A stretch of DNA of 45,504 bases from Patescibacteria group bacterium. Its GTDB lineage: Bacteria; Patescibacteriota; Minisyncoccia; Phycocordibacterales; Phycocordibacteraceae. Location: positions 1 to 45,504 of the forward strand of contig JAGWWI010000005.1 in assembly GCA_018970465.1 (NCBI GenBank), written 5' to 3'. How positions within the stretch are numbered: position 1 is the stretch's first letter; every line of letters starts with the position of its first letter. Shown piece by piece: positions 14,303 to 22,633 of this stretch. The notes under the pieces are model-generated. The model saw only the letters and a program-made list of their open reading frames with translations, made no database searches and had not been told where the DNA came from. The translations under genes and the position numbers were made by a program.

Positions 14303-15967
14303 ATGGTCAAGCGCCTCCTCGAACGAATCAGTGCTCCAGTACGCGGCCTGCATCAGGCCGCGTACTTGCTTGCCGGCCTCACGCTCGCGTCGCAGGCCTT
14401 GGCCCTCTTGCGCGACCGCACCTTCGCGCACTTCTTCGGCGCGGGGCACGTCCTCGACCTCTACTACGCCGCCTTCCGCATCCCCGATCTCGTCTTCGCG
14501 CTCGTCTCCTCGCTCGTCTCGGCGTACGTGCTCATCCCCCGCATCACGGGCATCTCGCGGGAGGAGGCGGGCGCGTTCCTCTCCGAGACGGCATCCTTCC
14601 TCCTCATCGCGGGCGGCGCGCTCTGCCTTCTCCTCGCGCTCTTCATGCCAGCGGTGCTCCGGGTCCTCTACCCGCAGTTCGCGGCGGAGCCCGACTACGG
14701 CCCGTTCGTTCTCCTGGCGCGGATTCTCCTCGTGCAGCCCCTCCTCCTCGGCCTCTCGGGCGTCTTGGGGAGCGTGACGCAGGTCGAGCGGCAATTCTTC
14801 CTCTTCGCGCTCGCGCCTGTCGTCTACAATCTCGGGATCATCGCGGGCGCCGTCCTCCTCTATCCGATCTGGGGGCTCCCAGGGATCGGCGCGGGCGTCG
14901 TCCTCGGCGCCGTGCTCTACGTGACGACGAACATCCCGTCGCTCGCGCGCGCGGGCGTCCGCGTGCGCCTCGTCCTCCCGCGCGTCGCAGTGATCCGCTC
15001 CGTCGTCCGCGACTCGGTTCCGCGCTCCTTGGCGCTCGCGATGGACTCCTTCGCGCTTCTCTACCTCACGACCCTTGCCGCCGCGCTTGGCGCCGGCGCG
15101 GTCTCCGTCTTCACCCTCGCGGGGAACTTGGAGAACGTGCCGCTCTCCCTCATCGGCGGGTCCTACGCGGTCGCGGCGTTCCCGGCCCTCTCGCGGCACG
15201 CCGCGAGCGACCGCGAGGCGTTCACGCGCGTCCTCTCGGGGAGCGCGCGGCACATCATCCTCTGGTCGATGCTCGCCTTGGGGCTCGTCATCGTATTGCG
15301 CGCCTATATCGTCCGCGCCGTTCTCGGGACGGGCGCCTTCGGGTGGGACGCGACGCGGCTCACGGCCGCCTTGCTCGCGATATTCGTCGCGGGCCTTGTC
15401 GCGCAGGGCCTCGTGCTCCTCTTCTCGCGCGCGCTCTACGCGGTGAAGCAGTCGTGGCGCCCGTTCCTCTATCAGCTCGGGGGCGCGTTGTTCGCGAGCG
15501 CGATCGGGCTCGCCTTCGTCGCGGCGGGCCCCGGGGGAGTCGTCGCTCTGTGGCTCGAACGTCTCCTCCGGGTCGATGCTGTCCCGGGCGGGCTCGTCCT
15601 CTCGCTCGCGTTCGCTTCGACCGTGGGCGAGTTCTTCCTCGCGGCGGCGTCCCTCGCCGCGCTCCGGAGCGCGGCGCCGGGTCTCGCATCGAGCCTCGCG
15701 CGGCCCCTTCTCGAGGGCGTCGTCGCGGCGCTCGCGGCCGGGGCGGCGGCCTACGCGGTCCTCGCCGGCCTCGGCTCGCTCGAGTCTCTGACGAAGACCG
15801 CGATCGTATTCGCGCACGGCGCTGCAGCGGGTGCGGCCGGGCTCCTTGCCGGAGTGCTCGTCCTCCTCGCGCTCCGCAACCAGGAGCTCCTCGACATCCT
15901 CGGATCGCTCCGCCGCAGGGCGCCTATCCGTGCGGTGCTGCCGCCCTCGGGCGAAGAGCCAACCTGA
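14303..15967 (+). CDS. murJ: Lipid II flippase MurJ
   Basis: The 554-residue membrane protein of the MOP superfamily has about 14 helices and flips lipid-linked peptidoglycan precursor to the outer face. Family features are LLRDRTFAHFFGAGHVLDLYYAAFRIPD near the N-terminus (the MviN signature), the central LSLIGGSYAVAAFPALSRHAA, and LFSRALYAVKQSWRPFLYQ in the second half. Length matches the family (about 510-560). TATCCT ends seven bases before the ATG, and AGAGGGA lies in that gap. The gene implies a peptidoglycan wall in this organism. Confidence 0.92.
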   Translation: MVKRLLERISAPVRGLHQAAYLLAGLTLASQALALLRDRTFAHFFGAGHVLDLYYAAFRIPDLVFALVSSLVSAYVLIPRITGISREEAGAFLSETASFLLIAGGALCLLLALFMPAVLRVLYPQFAAEPDYGPFVLLARILLVQPLLLGLSGVLGSVTQVERQFFLFALAPVVYNLGIIAGAVLLYPIWGLPGIGAGVVLGAVLYVTTNIPSLARAGVRVRLVLPRVAVIRSVVRDSVPRSLALAMDSFALLYLTTLAAALGAGAVSVFTLAGNLENVPLSLIGGSYAVAAFPALSRHAASDREAFTRVLSGSARHIILWSMLALGLVIVLRAYIVRAVLGTGAFGWDATRLTAALLAIFVAGLVAQGLVLLFSRALYAVKQSWRPFLYQLGGALFASAIGLAFVAAGPGGVVALWLERLLRVDAVPGGLVLSLAFASTVGEFFLAAASLAALRSAAPGLASSLARPLLEGVVAALAAGAAAYAVLAGLGSLESLTKTAIVFAHGAAAGAAGLLAGVLVLLALRNQELLDILGSLRRRAPIRAVLPPSGEEPT

Positions 15968-15977
15968 GGCGTAGCAT

Positions 15978-16784
15978 ATGCCTGATGCTGCAAGTCTTTT
16001 CAAAGGCACAGCGTGGTACTACGCACGCTATCGGCGGCCATACCTGCCGGAGATTTTTGACGACATCGTCGCTTATTACGACCTCAATGGCCATGGCCGT
16101 TTGCTCGATCTCGGCTGTGGCACCGGCGAGCTCGCAGTTCCGCTCGCCACACATTTTGAGAGCGTTATCGGCCTCGACCCGAGCGCGGAGATGCTCGCAG
16201 AGGCCAAGGAACGCGCCAAGCGTGAGGGCGTTGCGAACATCGAGTGGTGCGAGGGGAGAGCCGAGGAGGTAGACCCGAGCTATGGCCCTGTGCGGCTCAC
16301 CACGATCGGCGTCTCGTTCCACTGGATGAATCAGCCTACTGTGTTTGAGAAAGTCTACGAGATTACGGAGCAGGGCGGCGGCATGGTCATTATCGGCGAC
16401 ACCTCGCCCGTGCGGGGCAAGAGCAAGACCGAGGATTGGAAGATGAAGCGAAAGGAACTGATTATCAAATATCTCGGCGAGGAGCGCCGCGCGGGTGACC
16501 ATTTGCATAAGGAGTTTATCCCCGAGAAGCGACCGTTTGAGAAGCTTATTGCCGGGTCGCCCTTTAAAACCTTTGAGTTTAAAGAGTATCCGTACGAGAC
16601 AGAGCGCACCATTGATGAGATAGTCGGCTTCCTCTATTCGACCTCGTACGCTACCAAGCGGCTCTTTGGCGACCGCGCTGACGAGTTCGAGCAGGAGCTC
16701 CGCAGCGAACTGCTCCGCCTCGTCCCATCCGGCAAGTTTATCGAGGGAGGGAAGTCGGACGTGTTCTTTTTGTACAAATCTTAA
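15978..16784 (+). CDS. Class I SAM-dependent methyltransferase
   Basis: The 268-residue protein contains the Rossmann methyltransferase motif I RLLDLGCGTGELAVPL (about 41-56), the acidic end of strand 2 (VIGLDPSAEMLAEAKERA), and a downstream SFHWMN segment often seen in type-11 methyltransferases. The C-terminal half (about 150-268) is an extra lid-like domain. The substrate cannot be told from sequence. It starts 10 bases after murJ, so it may be cotranscribed, but its lower GC content and Lys/Glu-rich codons differ from murJ and suggest separate origin. Confidence 0.85.
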   Translation: MPDAASLFKGTAWYYARYRRPYLPEIFDDIVAYYDLNGHGRLLDLGCGTGELAVPLATHFESVIGLDPSAEMLAEAKERAKREGVANIEWCEGRAEEVDPSYGPVRLTTIGVSFHWMNQPTVFEKVYEITEQGGGMVIIGDTSPVRGKSKTEDWKMKRKELIIKYLGEERRAGDHLHKEFIPEKRPFEKLIAGSPFKTFEFKEYPYETERTIDEIVGFLYSTSYATKRLFGDRADEFEQELRSELLRLVPSGKFIEGGKSDVFFLYKS

Positions 16785-16796
16785 CTTCTGTATAAT
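16770..16796 (+). promoter_or_regulatory. Promoter with consensus -10 (TATAAT)
   Basis: TATAAT at 16791-16796 has TTGTAC 15 bases upstream (16770-16775). It lies across the end of the methyltransferase gene and would drive the LAGLIDADG gene and lepA. Confidence 0.55.
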
Positions 16797-16834
16797 AGCG
16801 CAACTAGACCACGAGTGGATGGTAAGATATATGC

Positions 16835-17665
16835 GTGGCTCGCGCGAAAATCCTCATACCGGCCTCAGTCCTACATCAGTTGTACGTCGTTAAGCGTTTG
16901 TCACCGCGGGCCATAGGACTCCGGTACGGCTGCGATGCCGTAACCGTCCGTACTCGCATACGAGAGGCGCACATGACGCTTCGGACAAAAAGTGCAGCGC
17001 AGACAAAATATCCGCGCCATGATTTTGCAGGGACGCATTTAGATAAGGCGCATATGCTGGGCTTTCGCTACGGTGATCTGAACGTATACATGCCGAAAGG
17101 CAAATCAGAAACCCTCGTGGTGCGCAGCCATACGACTTTGTTACCGCAAGCACATCTCTTCAATTCTTTGTTTAAGAGATACGGCATGGTAATCACGTCG
17201 CGTAATGCGCGCAGTCTCCAGCAGACCTGCTACTTGAATGAGTCGTTCAAGTTCTTGCTTGGTAAATATCCTGATGAGATACGAAAATGGCTTCTGAAGA
17301 ATGATGAACGCTTCTGGGCTTTTGCTGCGGGATATATAGATGCGGAAGGGACATTTGGCCTGAACCAAGGCAAAGGGCGATTCAAGATAGATGCCTATGA
17401 TCTGCCCATTCTCCAAGACATGAACACTTTTCTTATGCGGAAGGGGATACACACACGTTTCTTGCCCATAGCCCGTAAGGGAGAAAACGACTACGGATGG
17501 GTCTGGAGGGAGGATGTGTGGCGTCTCTCAGTCAATCAGGCGTCATCAATCGAACTTTTGATCAAGCGGTTGTACCCGCTCCTGCGTCATGGCAAGCGAC
17601 GAGCTGATGCTCGTAAAGTATTGAGAAACATAGTACAAAGGAGACGCAATGGGACGATTCGATAA
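16835..17665 (+). CDS. LAGLIDADG endonuclease-like protein overlapping lepA
   Basis: The 276-residue product has an N-terminal helix-turn-helix-like segment (about 18-50, SPRAIGLRYGCDAVTVRTRI) and a LAGLIDADG core. The first motif is degenerate (KAHMLGFRYGDL, about 71-82) and the second is clear (FAAGYIDAEGTFG, about 161-173). The start is a GTG. Its stop lies 17 bases inside lepA, and the lepA ribosome-binding site is within its coding end. It is AT-richer than lepA and probably acquired. The weak first motif leaves nuclease activity uncertain; a DNA-binding regulator is possible. Confidence 0.7.
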   Translation: MARAKILIPASVLHQLYVVKRLSPRAIGLRYGCDAVTVRTRIREAHMTLRTKSAAQTKYPRHDFAGTHLDKAHMLGFRYGDLNVYMPKGKSETLVVRSHTTLLPQAHLFNSLFKRYGMVITSRNARSLQQTCYLNESFKFLLGKYPDEIRKWLLKNDERFWAFAAGYIDAEGTFGLNQGKGRFKIDAYDLPILQDMNTFLMRKGIHTRFLPIARKGENDYGWVWREDVWRLSVNQASSIELLIKRLYPLLRHGKRRADARKVLRNIVQRRRNGTIR

Positions 17666-19478
17666 TATCAGGAACTTCAGTATTGTGGCCCACGTGGACC
17701 ATGGGAAGTCCACATTGGCTGACAGAATGTTGGAGCGCACCGGGACCATCCCCGAGCGCTTGATGCGCGACCAGGTGCTCGACCGGATGGACCTCGAGCG
17801 CGAGCGGGGGATCACGATAAAGATGCAGCCGGTGCGGATGGTGTGGAAGGACTACGTCCTCAACCTGATCGACACGCCCGGCCACATCGACTTCGCCTAT
17901 GAGGTCTCGCGCGCCCTCTCGGCGGTCGAGGGCGTCTTGCTCTTGGTCGACTCGACCCAAGGCGTCGAAGCGCAGACCCTGACGACGCTCGAGATGGCGA
18001 AGGCCGCCGGCTGCGTCATCATCCCCGTCGTCTCGAAGATCGACGCGCCAGCGGCGCGCGTCGAGGAGGTCTCGGCCGAGCTCGCGCAATTGCTCGGCGT
18101 CGACGCCGCGACCGTGCTCCCCGTCTCGGGTCGCACCGGCGCGGGAGTTGACGCGCTCCTCGACGCGATCGTCGAGCGCGTCCCGCCCCCGAAGTTGGCA
18201 AAGTCGGGCTTTGCCAATTCGCAAAATTGGCAAAGTCCGACTTTGCCAGCAGAGGCGCGCGGCGTCATCTTCGACTTCTCGTATTCGATCCACCGCGGCA
18301 TCACGCTCTACGTGCGCGTCACCGACGGAGTGTTCAAGAAAGGGCAGCCCCTCGCGCTTCGCGCCGCGGACGCGGGCTTCACCGCGCTCGAGGTCGGCTA
18401 CTTCGCGCCCGAAGAGCGGCCTGCCGAAGCGCTCTCTGCGGGCGAGATCGGCTATATCGTGACGGGGATCAAGGAGGCGGGCGTCGCGCATGTGGGCGAC
18501 ACGGTGGGAGAGAAGGGCGGCCGGCTGCCGGCCCTAAGCGGCTTCGACCGGCCGCGGCCGGTCGTGTGGGCCTCCGTGTATCCGGAGAGCCAGGATGATC
18601 TCCCGCAGCTCCGGCAAGCGCTCGCGCGATTGCGCCTCTCCGACTCCTCGCTCTCGTTCGAGGAGGAGTCGTCGGGTGTCTTGGGGCGCGGATTCCGCTG
18701 CGGCTTCCTGGGGCTCCTCCACCTCGAGATCGTGATCGAGCGCCTGAAGCGCGAGGCGGGCCTCGCGCTCGTCGTCACGACGCCGACGATCTCCTACATC
18801 GTCTCCACGACCGCGGGCGCGCGCGAGACCGTCTATACGCCGTCGAAGTTCCCGCCCTACGGGAGCATCCAGATGATCGAGGAGCCATGGGCGAAGGTCG
18901 TGATCATCATGCCGTCCTCCGCGATGAGCCCCGTCGTGTCGCTTCTCTATGAGCACGAAGCTGAGAGCGAAGAAGTGGAGACGCTCCTCGACGGCCGCAT
19001 CGAGCTCACTGCCGAGATGCCGTTGCGCGAACTCATGCGCGGCTTCTTCGACTCGCTGAAAAACGTCTCGGCGGGCTACGCCTCGCTCTCGTACGAACTC
19101 CTCGAGAACCGGCCCGCGGACGTGGTGCGCCTCGACTGCCTCGTCGCGGGGGAGGAGGTGCCCGCCTTCGCGAAGATCGTCGCGCGGCGCCGAGTCGAGA
19201 TCGAGGCGGAGAAGCTCGTCGAGAAGCTCTACGCGACCCTGCCGCGCCAGCTCTTCGTCACCAAGATCCAGGCGCAGGCCTTGGGTCGCATCATCGCCTC
19301 GAAGTCCCTCTCCGCCTTGCGCAAGGACGTCACCGGCTACCTCTACGGCGGCGACGTCTCCCGCAAGAAGAAGCTCCTCGAGAAGCAGAAGAAGGGCAAG
19401 AAGAAATTGCAGGAAGGCGCGAAGGTCGAGATCCCCGCCGACGTGTTCATGAAGATGGTCCAGGACGCGGATCGCTAA
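17649..19478 (+). CDS. lepA: Elongation factor 4 (back-translocating GTPase LepA)
   Basis: The 609-residue ribosomal GTPase has G1 AHVDHGKS (14-21), the switch [11 protein letters not shown]3 DTPGH, and the LepA-specific C-terminal region ending in YLYGGDVSRKKKLLEKQKKGKKK. The G4 motif reads SKID instead of the usual NKID. Residues 183-200, just after the G domain, come from a pair of REP-like palindromes inserted in frame. The strong AAAGGAG before the ATG at 17649 supports the start, which overlaps the end of the upstream LAGLIDADG gene. It acts on stalled or mistranslocated ribosomes. Confidence 0.93.
   Translation: MGRFDNIRNFSIVAHVDHGKSTLADRMLERTGTIPERLMRDQVLDRMDLERERGITIKMQPVRMVWKDYVLNLIDTPGHIDFAYEVSRALSAVEGVLLLVDSTQGVEAQTLTTLEMAKAAGCVIIPVVSKIDAPAARVEEVSAELAQLLGVDAATVLPVSGRTGAGVDALLDAIVERVPPPKLAKSGFANSQNWQSPTLPAEARGVIFDFSYSIHRGITLYVRVTDGVFKKGQPLALRAADAGFTALEVGYFAPEERPAEALSAGEIGYIVTGIKEAGVAHVGDTVGEKGGRLPALSGFDRPRPVVWASVYPESQDDLPQLRQALARLRLSDSSLSFEEESSGVLGRGFRCGFLGLLHLEIVIERLKREAGLALVVTTPTISYIVSTTAGARETVYTPSKFPPYGSIQMIEEPWAKVVIIMPSSAMSPVVSLLYEHEAESEEVETLLDGRIELTAEMPLRELMRGFFDSLKNVSAGYASLSYELLENRPADVVRLDCLVAGEEVPAFAKIVARRRVEIEAEKLVEKLYATLPRQLFVTKIQAQALGRIIASKSLSALRKDVTGYLYGGDVSRKKKLLEKQKKGKKKLQEGAKVEIPADVFMKMVQDADR
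18195..18248 (+). repeat. Pair of REP-like palindromes inside lepA
   Basis: TTGGCAAAG-TCGGG-CTTTGCCAA (18195-18217) is followed, after a 9-nt spacer, by TGGCAAAGTC-C-GACTTTGCCA (18228-18248). The 54 bases equal 18 codons and keep the frame. Other LepA proteins known to me pass from the G domain to domain II here with only a short linker. The GTC/GAC core resembles the palindromes flanking the tyrosine transposase at 39277-40021. Confidence 0.8.
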
Positions 19479-19482
19479 GAAT

Positions 19483-19517
19483 ATAAAAAAAGAACGGCCG
19501 GGCAGATTGCCCGGCCG
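19483..19517 (-). terminator. Terminator between lepA and the M16 peptidase gene
   Basis: CGGCCGGGC (19495-19503) pairs with GCCCGGCCG (19509-19517). On the minus strand TTCTTTTTTT follows, so it mainly ends the leftward peptidase gene, with the hairpin shared by lepA. Confidence 0.85.
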
Positions 19518-19526
19518 CCTTCCAAG

Positions 19527-20777
19527 TTAGGGTCGCATGAGTACTGTGAAGCGGCGCTCGGGAGCGAGGCGTTCAAGGACCCCTTGCACCTCAGGCATAC
19601 TGAGTGATTCCAGATTCGCGATTTTGTCCCCAAGTGTGCGGACGCTATGGTAATGTGCCAGACTTTCTCCGCATTCGTTTACGATTTGGTGATGGTTCGG
19701 ATCGATCATTTGCTTCGCCGCGATGCGCCTCCGCCGGACCTTTTCGAATCGAGCCGTCTGAGTAGCGCATCTCTCGATACACATAGTAACGCAGCCATCG
19801 AAGTCGTGTTCGGCCGACAGGTTTGCATTTTCGCAATGGACCCGGAATTCGACGGATGATCCGAGTGGTTCCCAGACGGGACTGACGTCATATGTCCACT
19901 GTCGCTTCTCCCGAATCTCGTCGAATAGTTCTTGAGAGAGCAACTCCCAAGCAACCTCCATAGCCGCCGGGTTCGTGGGAATCGTCGTGGCAGCCGCGCT
20001 CACGTATCGCATGTTTTGGAATCCCGGAACGTGCGGATTAAGTCGCAGTACGAACCCTGTATCCACTGGCTTGGGTGCATCGAACGGAACAGGAACCGGA
20101 CGGCGTACCCCGGGTTTTCCCGTGCCGAAAACGCTCTCTATCACAAGCGATACCAGCGTGGATGGCGCGAGTCCGCCAAGCGCGACGATGGTCATATTTG
20201 CGGGCGTATACCAACGGTCGTAATGCGTCTGCAGCTCCTGATGGGTTATGGCCAAGATCGACTCGGGTGTGCCCAGAGGGCAGACAAAACTGTGAAGTGG
20301 GTGGCCCGGGTACAAGGCCTGTCGTCGACGCGAGATTGGATCCCAGGTCACCTCTTTCACAACGTAGTCCTCTTTCCATTCTTCGAGGATGACTCGCCGC
20401 TCCTCCTCTACACCTTTTTCGAGCCGTGCAGTGAGCAGCATTGAGCCGAAGAGCTCAAGTCCGCGTGCGCATGAGCGTATGTCTACAGGGAGCGTGAAGC
20501 CATAGCTGGTTCCATTCCAACTTGTTCCGCCGAGATACGCGCGCCCTCCGAGATCGATGAAGAAGTCTCGCAACTCAATGGTAGGCAGAGGAGCGTTCTT
20601 GTTCGCGAGGTGTTCAACGAAATGTGCCATGCCAGGTCTCTCAGCCGGGTCGGCTTCAGATCCGCTATGGATGATGAAGCGGAAGATCTCGAAACCCTTG
20701 CTAGGGGCTTCTGCGACGTACACGGTTAGTCCATTCGGCAGCACGTGCCGTTCGAACTCTGCATAAGGGTCCCACAT
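19527..20777 (-). CDS. M16 family zinc metallopeptidase
   Basis: The 416-residue protein has the inverted zinc motif HxxEH as HFVEH (52-56) and a downstream acidic ligand region EEERRVILEEWKE about 70 residues later. This is the pattern of active M16B subunits (processing-peptidase/PqqL-like). The C-terminal half (about 210-416) corresponds to the second, non-catalytic M16 domain. GGAG lies upstream of the ATG at 20777. No signal peptide is seen, so it would act in the cytosol. Codon use is clearly less GC-biased than the flanking lepA, which points to acquisition. The substrate is unknown. Confidence 0.85.
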   Translation of the reverse strand: MWDPYAEFERHVLPNGLTVYVAEAPSKGFEIFRFIIHSGSEADPAERPGMAHFVEHLANKNAPLPTIELRDFFIDLGGRAYLGGTSWNGTSYGFTLPVDIRSCARGLELFGSMLLTARLEKGVEEERRVILEEWKEDYVVKEVTWDPISRRRQALYPGHPLHSFVCPLGTPESILAITHQELQTHYDRWYTPANMTIVALGGLAPSTLVSLVIESVFGTGKPGVRRPVPVPFDAPKPVDTGFVLRLNPHVPGFQNMRYVSAAATTIPTNPAAMEVAWELLSQELFDEIREKRQWTYDVSPVWEPLGSSVEFRVHCENANLSAEHDFDGCVTMCIERCATQTARFEKVRRRRIAAKQMIDPNHHQIVNECGESLAHYHSVRTLGDKIANLESLSMPEVQGVLERLAPERRFTVLMRP

Positions 20778-20879
20778 GGGGCTGCTCCTTTTCTGTAAAG
20801 GTCTAGTCCTAGCGCAAGAGTAACATTGTTAAGACAGATAGTCAATGTTCGTTGGCAGGAGGAGTGCTATACTCGAGAC

Positions 20880-21218
20880 ATGCGCGCGAAGGATCTGCGG
20901 CAGGGGATTATCGTCGGGGTCTTGCTCGTCGCTTCGCTCTGGCTCGCCTCCCTCATCTGGAACCTCGCGGGGAAGGCCGAGATCGCGATCGGCCAGGAGG
21001 AGGACGCCAAGCGCCAATACCAGGAGCTCGAGGCGCGCAAAGCGACGCTCGAGGCGAACCTCGCCGAACTCGCGACCCCGCGCGGGCAGGACGAGGCGAT
21101 CCGCGAGGCCTTCGGCGTTGCCAAAGCGGGCGAAGGCGTTATCGTAGTGGTACCCCCGGCCTCCTCGACGCCCCCGGTCAAGAAGAGCTGGTGGCGCCGC
21201 TGGTTCGGGTGGCTCTAG
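20880..21218 (+). CDS. FtsB/DivIC-like septum protein
   Basis: The 112-residue bitopic protein has a short basic N-terminus, a membrane helix (about 10-28), a coiled coil (about 33-68, EDAKRQYQELEARKATLEANLAEL) and a tail. This fits the septum-formation initiator family (PF04977), whose members bridge divisome components. The final KKSWWRRWFGWL is strongly basic-aromatic and unusual. TATACT (20868-20873) ends six bases before the ATG, so the mRNA is probably leaderless. The tRNA-Gly gene begins four bases after the stop. Confidence 0.7.
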   Translation: MRAKDLRQGIIVGVLLVASLWLASLIWNLAGKAEIAIGQEEDAKRQYQELEARKATLEANLAELATPRGQDEAIREAFGVAKAGEGVIVVVPPASSTPPVKKSWWRRWFGWL

Positions 21219-21222
21219 CGAG

Positions 21223-21293
21223 CGGGATTAGTTTAGTGGCAGAATAGTTGCTTCCCAAGCAATAGGCGCGAGTTCGATTCTCGCATCCCGCAC
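21223..21293 (+). tRNA. tRNA-Gly(CCC)
   Basis: Acceptor GCGGGAT (21223-21229) pairs with ATCCCGC (21286-21292), discriminator A. The anticodon loop TTCCCAA gives anticodon CCC. The T-arm has GAGTTCGATTCTC. CCA is not encoded. Confidence 0.95.
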
Positions 21294-21487
21294 TGTGCTA
21301 CCGATAACCCCCGTCAATACCCCGCATGTGCATTGGGTTTTGTACAATGAGCACATGCCGAGCGCTCCGCTCCGGCACAGGCGATTGCCGCCGCAGTGGC
21401 CACGGCGCGAGGAGACTGATTTCACGTACCGATCCGTGCCTTAACGCACAAGCTGCATAGCGGAAACCCGAGGCCCCACAGGTATAC
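21294..21487. other. Non-coding flank of the IS110-family transposase, possible guide-RNA region
   Basis: A long hairpin pairs GCATGTGC (from about 21330) with GCACATGC, extended by an inner CATTG/CAATG segment, and a GAGCG/CGCTC hairpin follows. 21387-21410 is a 24-base inverted copy of the transposase coding end (21602-21625). No convincing gene is present; the one short frame (ATG at about 21355) lacks other support. IS110-family elements encode a bridge RNA next to the recombinase gene. With about 190 bases here and only about 85 upstream, this side is the likelier place. Confidence 0.4.
21387..21410. repeat. 24-bp perfect inverted copy of transposase coding sequence
   Basis: GCCGCCGCAGTGGCCACGGC plus the following GCGA at 21387-21410 is the exact reverse complement of 21602-21625 inside the IS110 transposase gene. 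The two arms are 191 bases apart. It may be the remnant of an oppositely oriented relative or part of a folded guide RNA. Confidence 0.75.
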
Positions 21488-22546
21488 TCAGCGTCCCGAA
21501 CGACGAAGCACGAAGGGTGGGCGCCCCGGTTGTCCGAAGTCAGCGGAGGACACGAACGGACGTTGGTCCTTCAGAACCCTCCAGACCACGGCACACAGCT
21601 TTCGCGCCGTGGCCACTGCGGCGGCAGAGGAGCCTTTGCGGCTCTTGATGCGGGCATAGTACTTCCCGAAGCCCTTCACCCGCTTGGCGGCGCTCTGGTG
21701 GTGGGCCGCCTCCACGAGGACGAACCGCAAGTACGTCGACCCCGCCTTGATGATCTTGCCGTGCCGCGTCACGCCTCCCGAGGAGTACGTCGCCGGCACG
21801 AGCCCGGCGTATCCCATGAGCTGCTTGGCGGAAGGGAAGCGCTCCACCGTTCCGACCTCCGCCATGATGGTGAGCGCCGAGAGGTACGAGATGCCGGGAA
21901 TGGTCGTCAGCAAGCGCGCTCCCTCATTCTCGCCCACGGCCGCCTCAACGGCCCTGGCCGCTTCCTTGATCCGCCCGTCGAGCTCGCCGATGAGCGCGCG
22001 ATACTCCGCGAGGTGCCGCCCGAACGGCTCAGGGAGAGCGAGAGATGCCAGCCAGCGTTCGCCGCCCTTCGTCCACAAATCACACGGAGCGGCCAGCGCG
22101 TTCTTCCAGAGGATGCTGTGCACCTTGTTCTTGGCCTGCACCCGGAGCCGCACGAGCGAGGTATGGAAGCGCGCCAGCTCCTTCCACGCCCGCACCTCCT
22201 TGGGCGCATGATACGCCTCGGGCAGGAGGTTGCCCCGCAGCAAGTCGCAGAGCACTCCGGCGTCGATCATATCCGTCTTGATACGGGCCGAGGCGATGGC
22301 CTTCACCCGCCTCGGGTGCGCGATGTGCACGTCAATACCGAGCGATTCCAAGAGATCGGCATAGAAGTACCACTGCGAGACCGGCTCCACCGCGAGGGAG
22401 GCCCCGATCCATTCTTCGGCATACGAACGCACCGCCTCCGGCGTCGTCTCGATCTTCCGCTTGTCGAGTACCGTCCCGTCCCTATCCTTCACCACGAGCG
22501 TGGACGTGCGCTGATGCAGGTCCATGCCGATGAATACGTCAGTCAT
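21488..22546 (-). CDS. IS110-family transposase (DEDD recombinase)
   Basis: The 352-residue protein opens with the RuvC-like DEDD domain (FIGMDLHQRTSTLVVKDRDG, D9 catalytic; LAVEP; IKTDMIDAGVLCDLL). It ends with the transposase-20 domain (LLTTIPGISYLSALTIMAEVG, then QLMGYAGLVPATYSSGG with the conserved serine region). I start at ATG 22546 (MTDVFIGMD), the usual family start; an in-frame extension to 22579 adds only a Ser-rich stretch. It moves its element by RNA-guided recombination in characterised relatives. The gene looks intact and lies between tRNA-Gly and a toxin-antitoxin pair. Confidence 0.9.
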   Translation of the reverse strand: MTDVFIGMDLHQRTSTLVVKDRDGTVLDKRKIETTPEAVRSYAEEWIGASLAVEPVSQWYFYADLLESLGIDVHIAHPRRVKAIASARIKTDMIDAGVLCDLLRGNLLPEAYHAPKEVRAWKELARFHTSLVRLRVQAKNKVHSILWKNALAAPCDLWTKGGERWLASLALPEPFGRHLAEYRALIGELDGRIKEAARAVEAAVGENEGARLLTTIPGISYLSALTIMAEVGTVERFPSAKQLMGYAGLVPATYSSGGVTRHGKIIKAGSTYLRFVLVEAAHHQSAAKRVKGFGKYYARIKSRKGSSAAAVATARKLCAVVWRVLKDQRPFVSSADFGQPGRPPFVLRRSGR

Positions 22547-22633
22547 ACGAGGTTTCGATGAACTGCTAATCTGCGGCACAAACCCAGCGTACTGCGAGTG
22601 GCACTGAAGGGGTTATAGCGGTATACTGGGCGC

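Noticed and set aside
11995-14310. Long minus-strand open frame opposite the TPR membrane protein
   Set aside because: It is almost only Arg, Glu and Asp, as expected from reversed GC-rich codons, and has no start context.
14294-16009. Minus-strand open frame opposite murJ
   Set aside because: Same shadow composition; murJ on the plus strand is clear.
21355-21444. 29-codon frame beside the IS110 gene with TACAAT six bases before its ATG
   Set aside because: It lies inside the hairpin and inverted-repeat region of the element, and its peptide shows no protein-like pattern.
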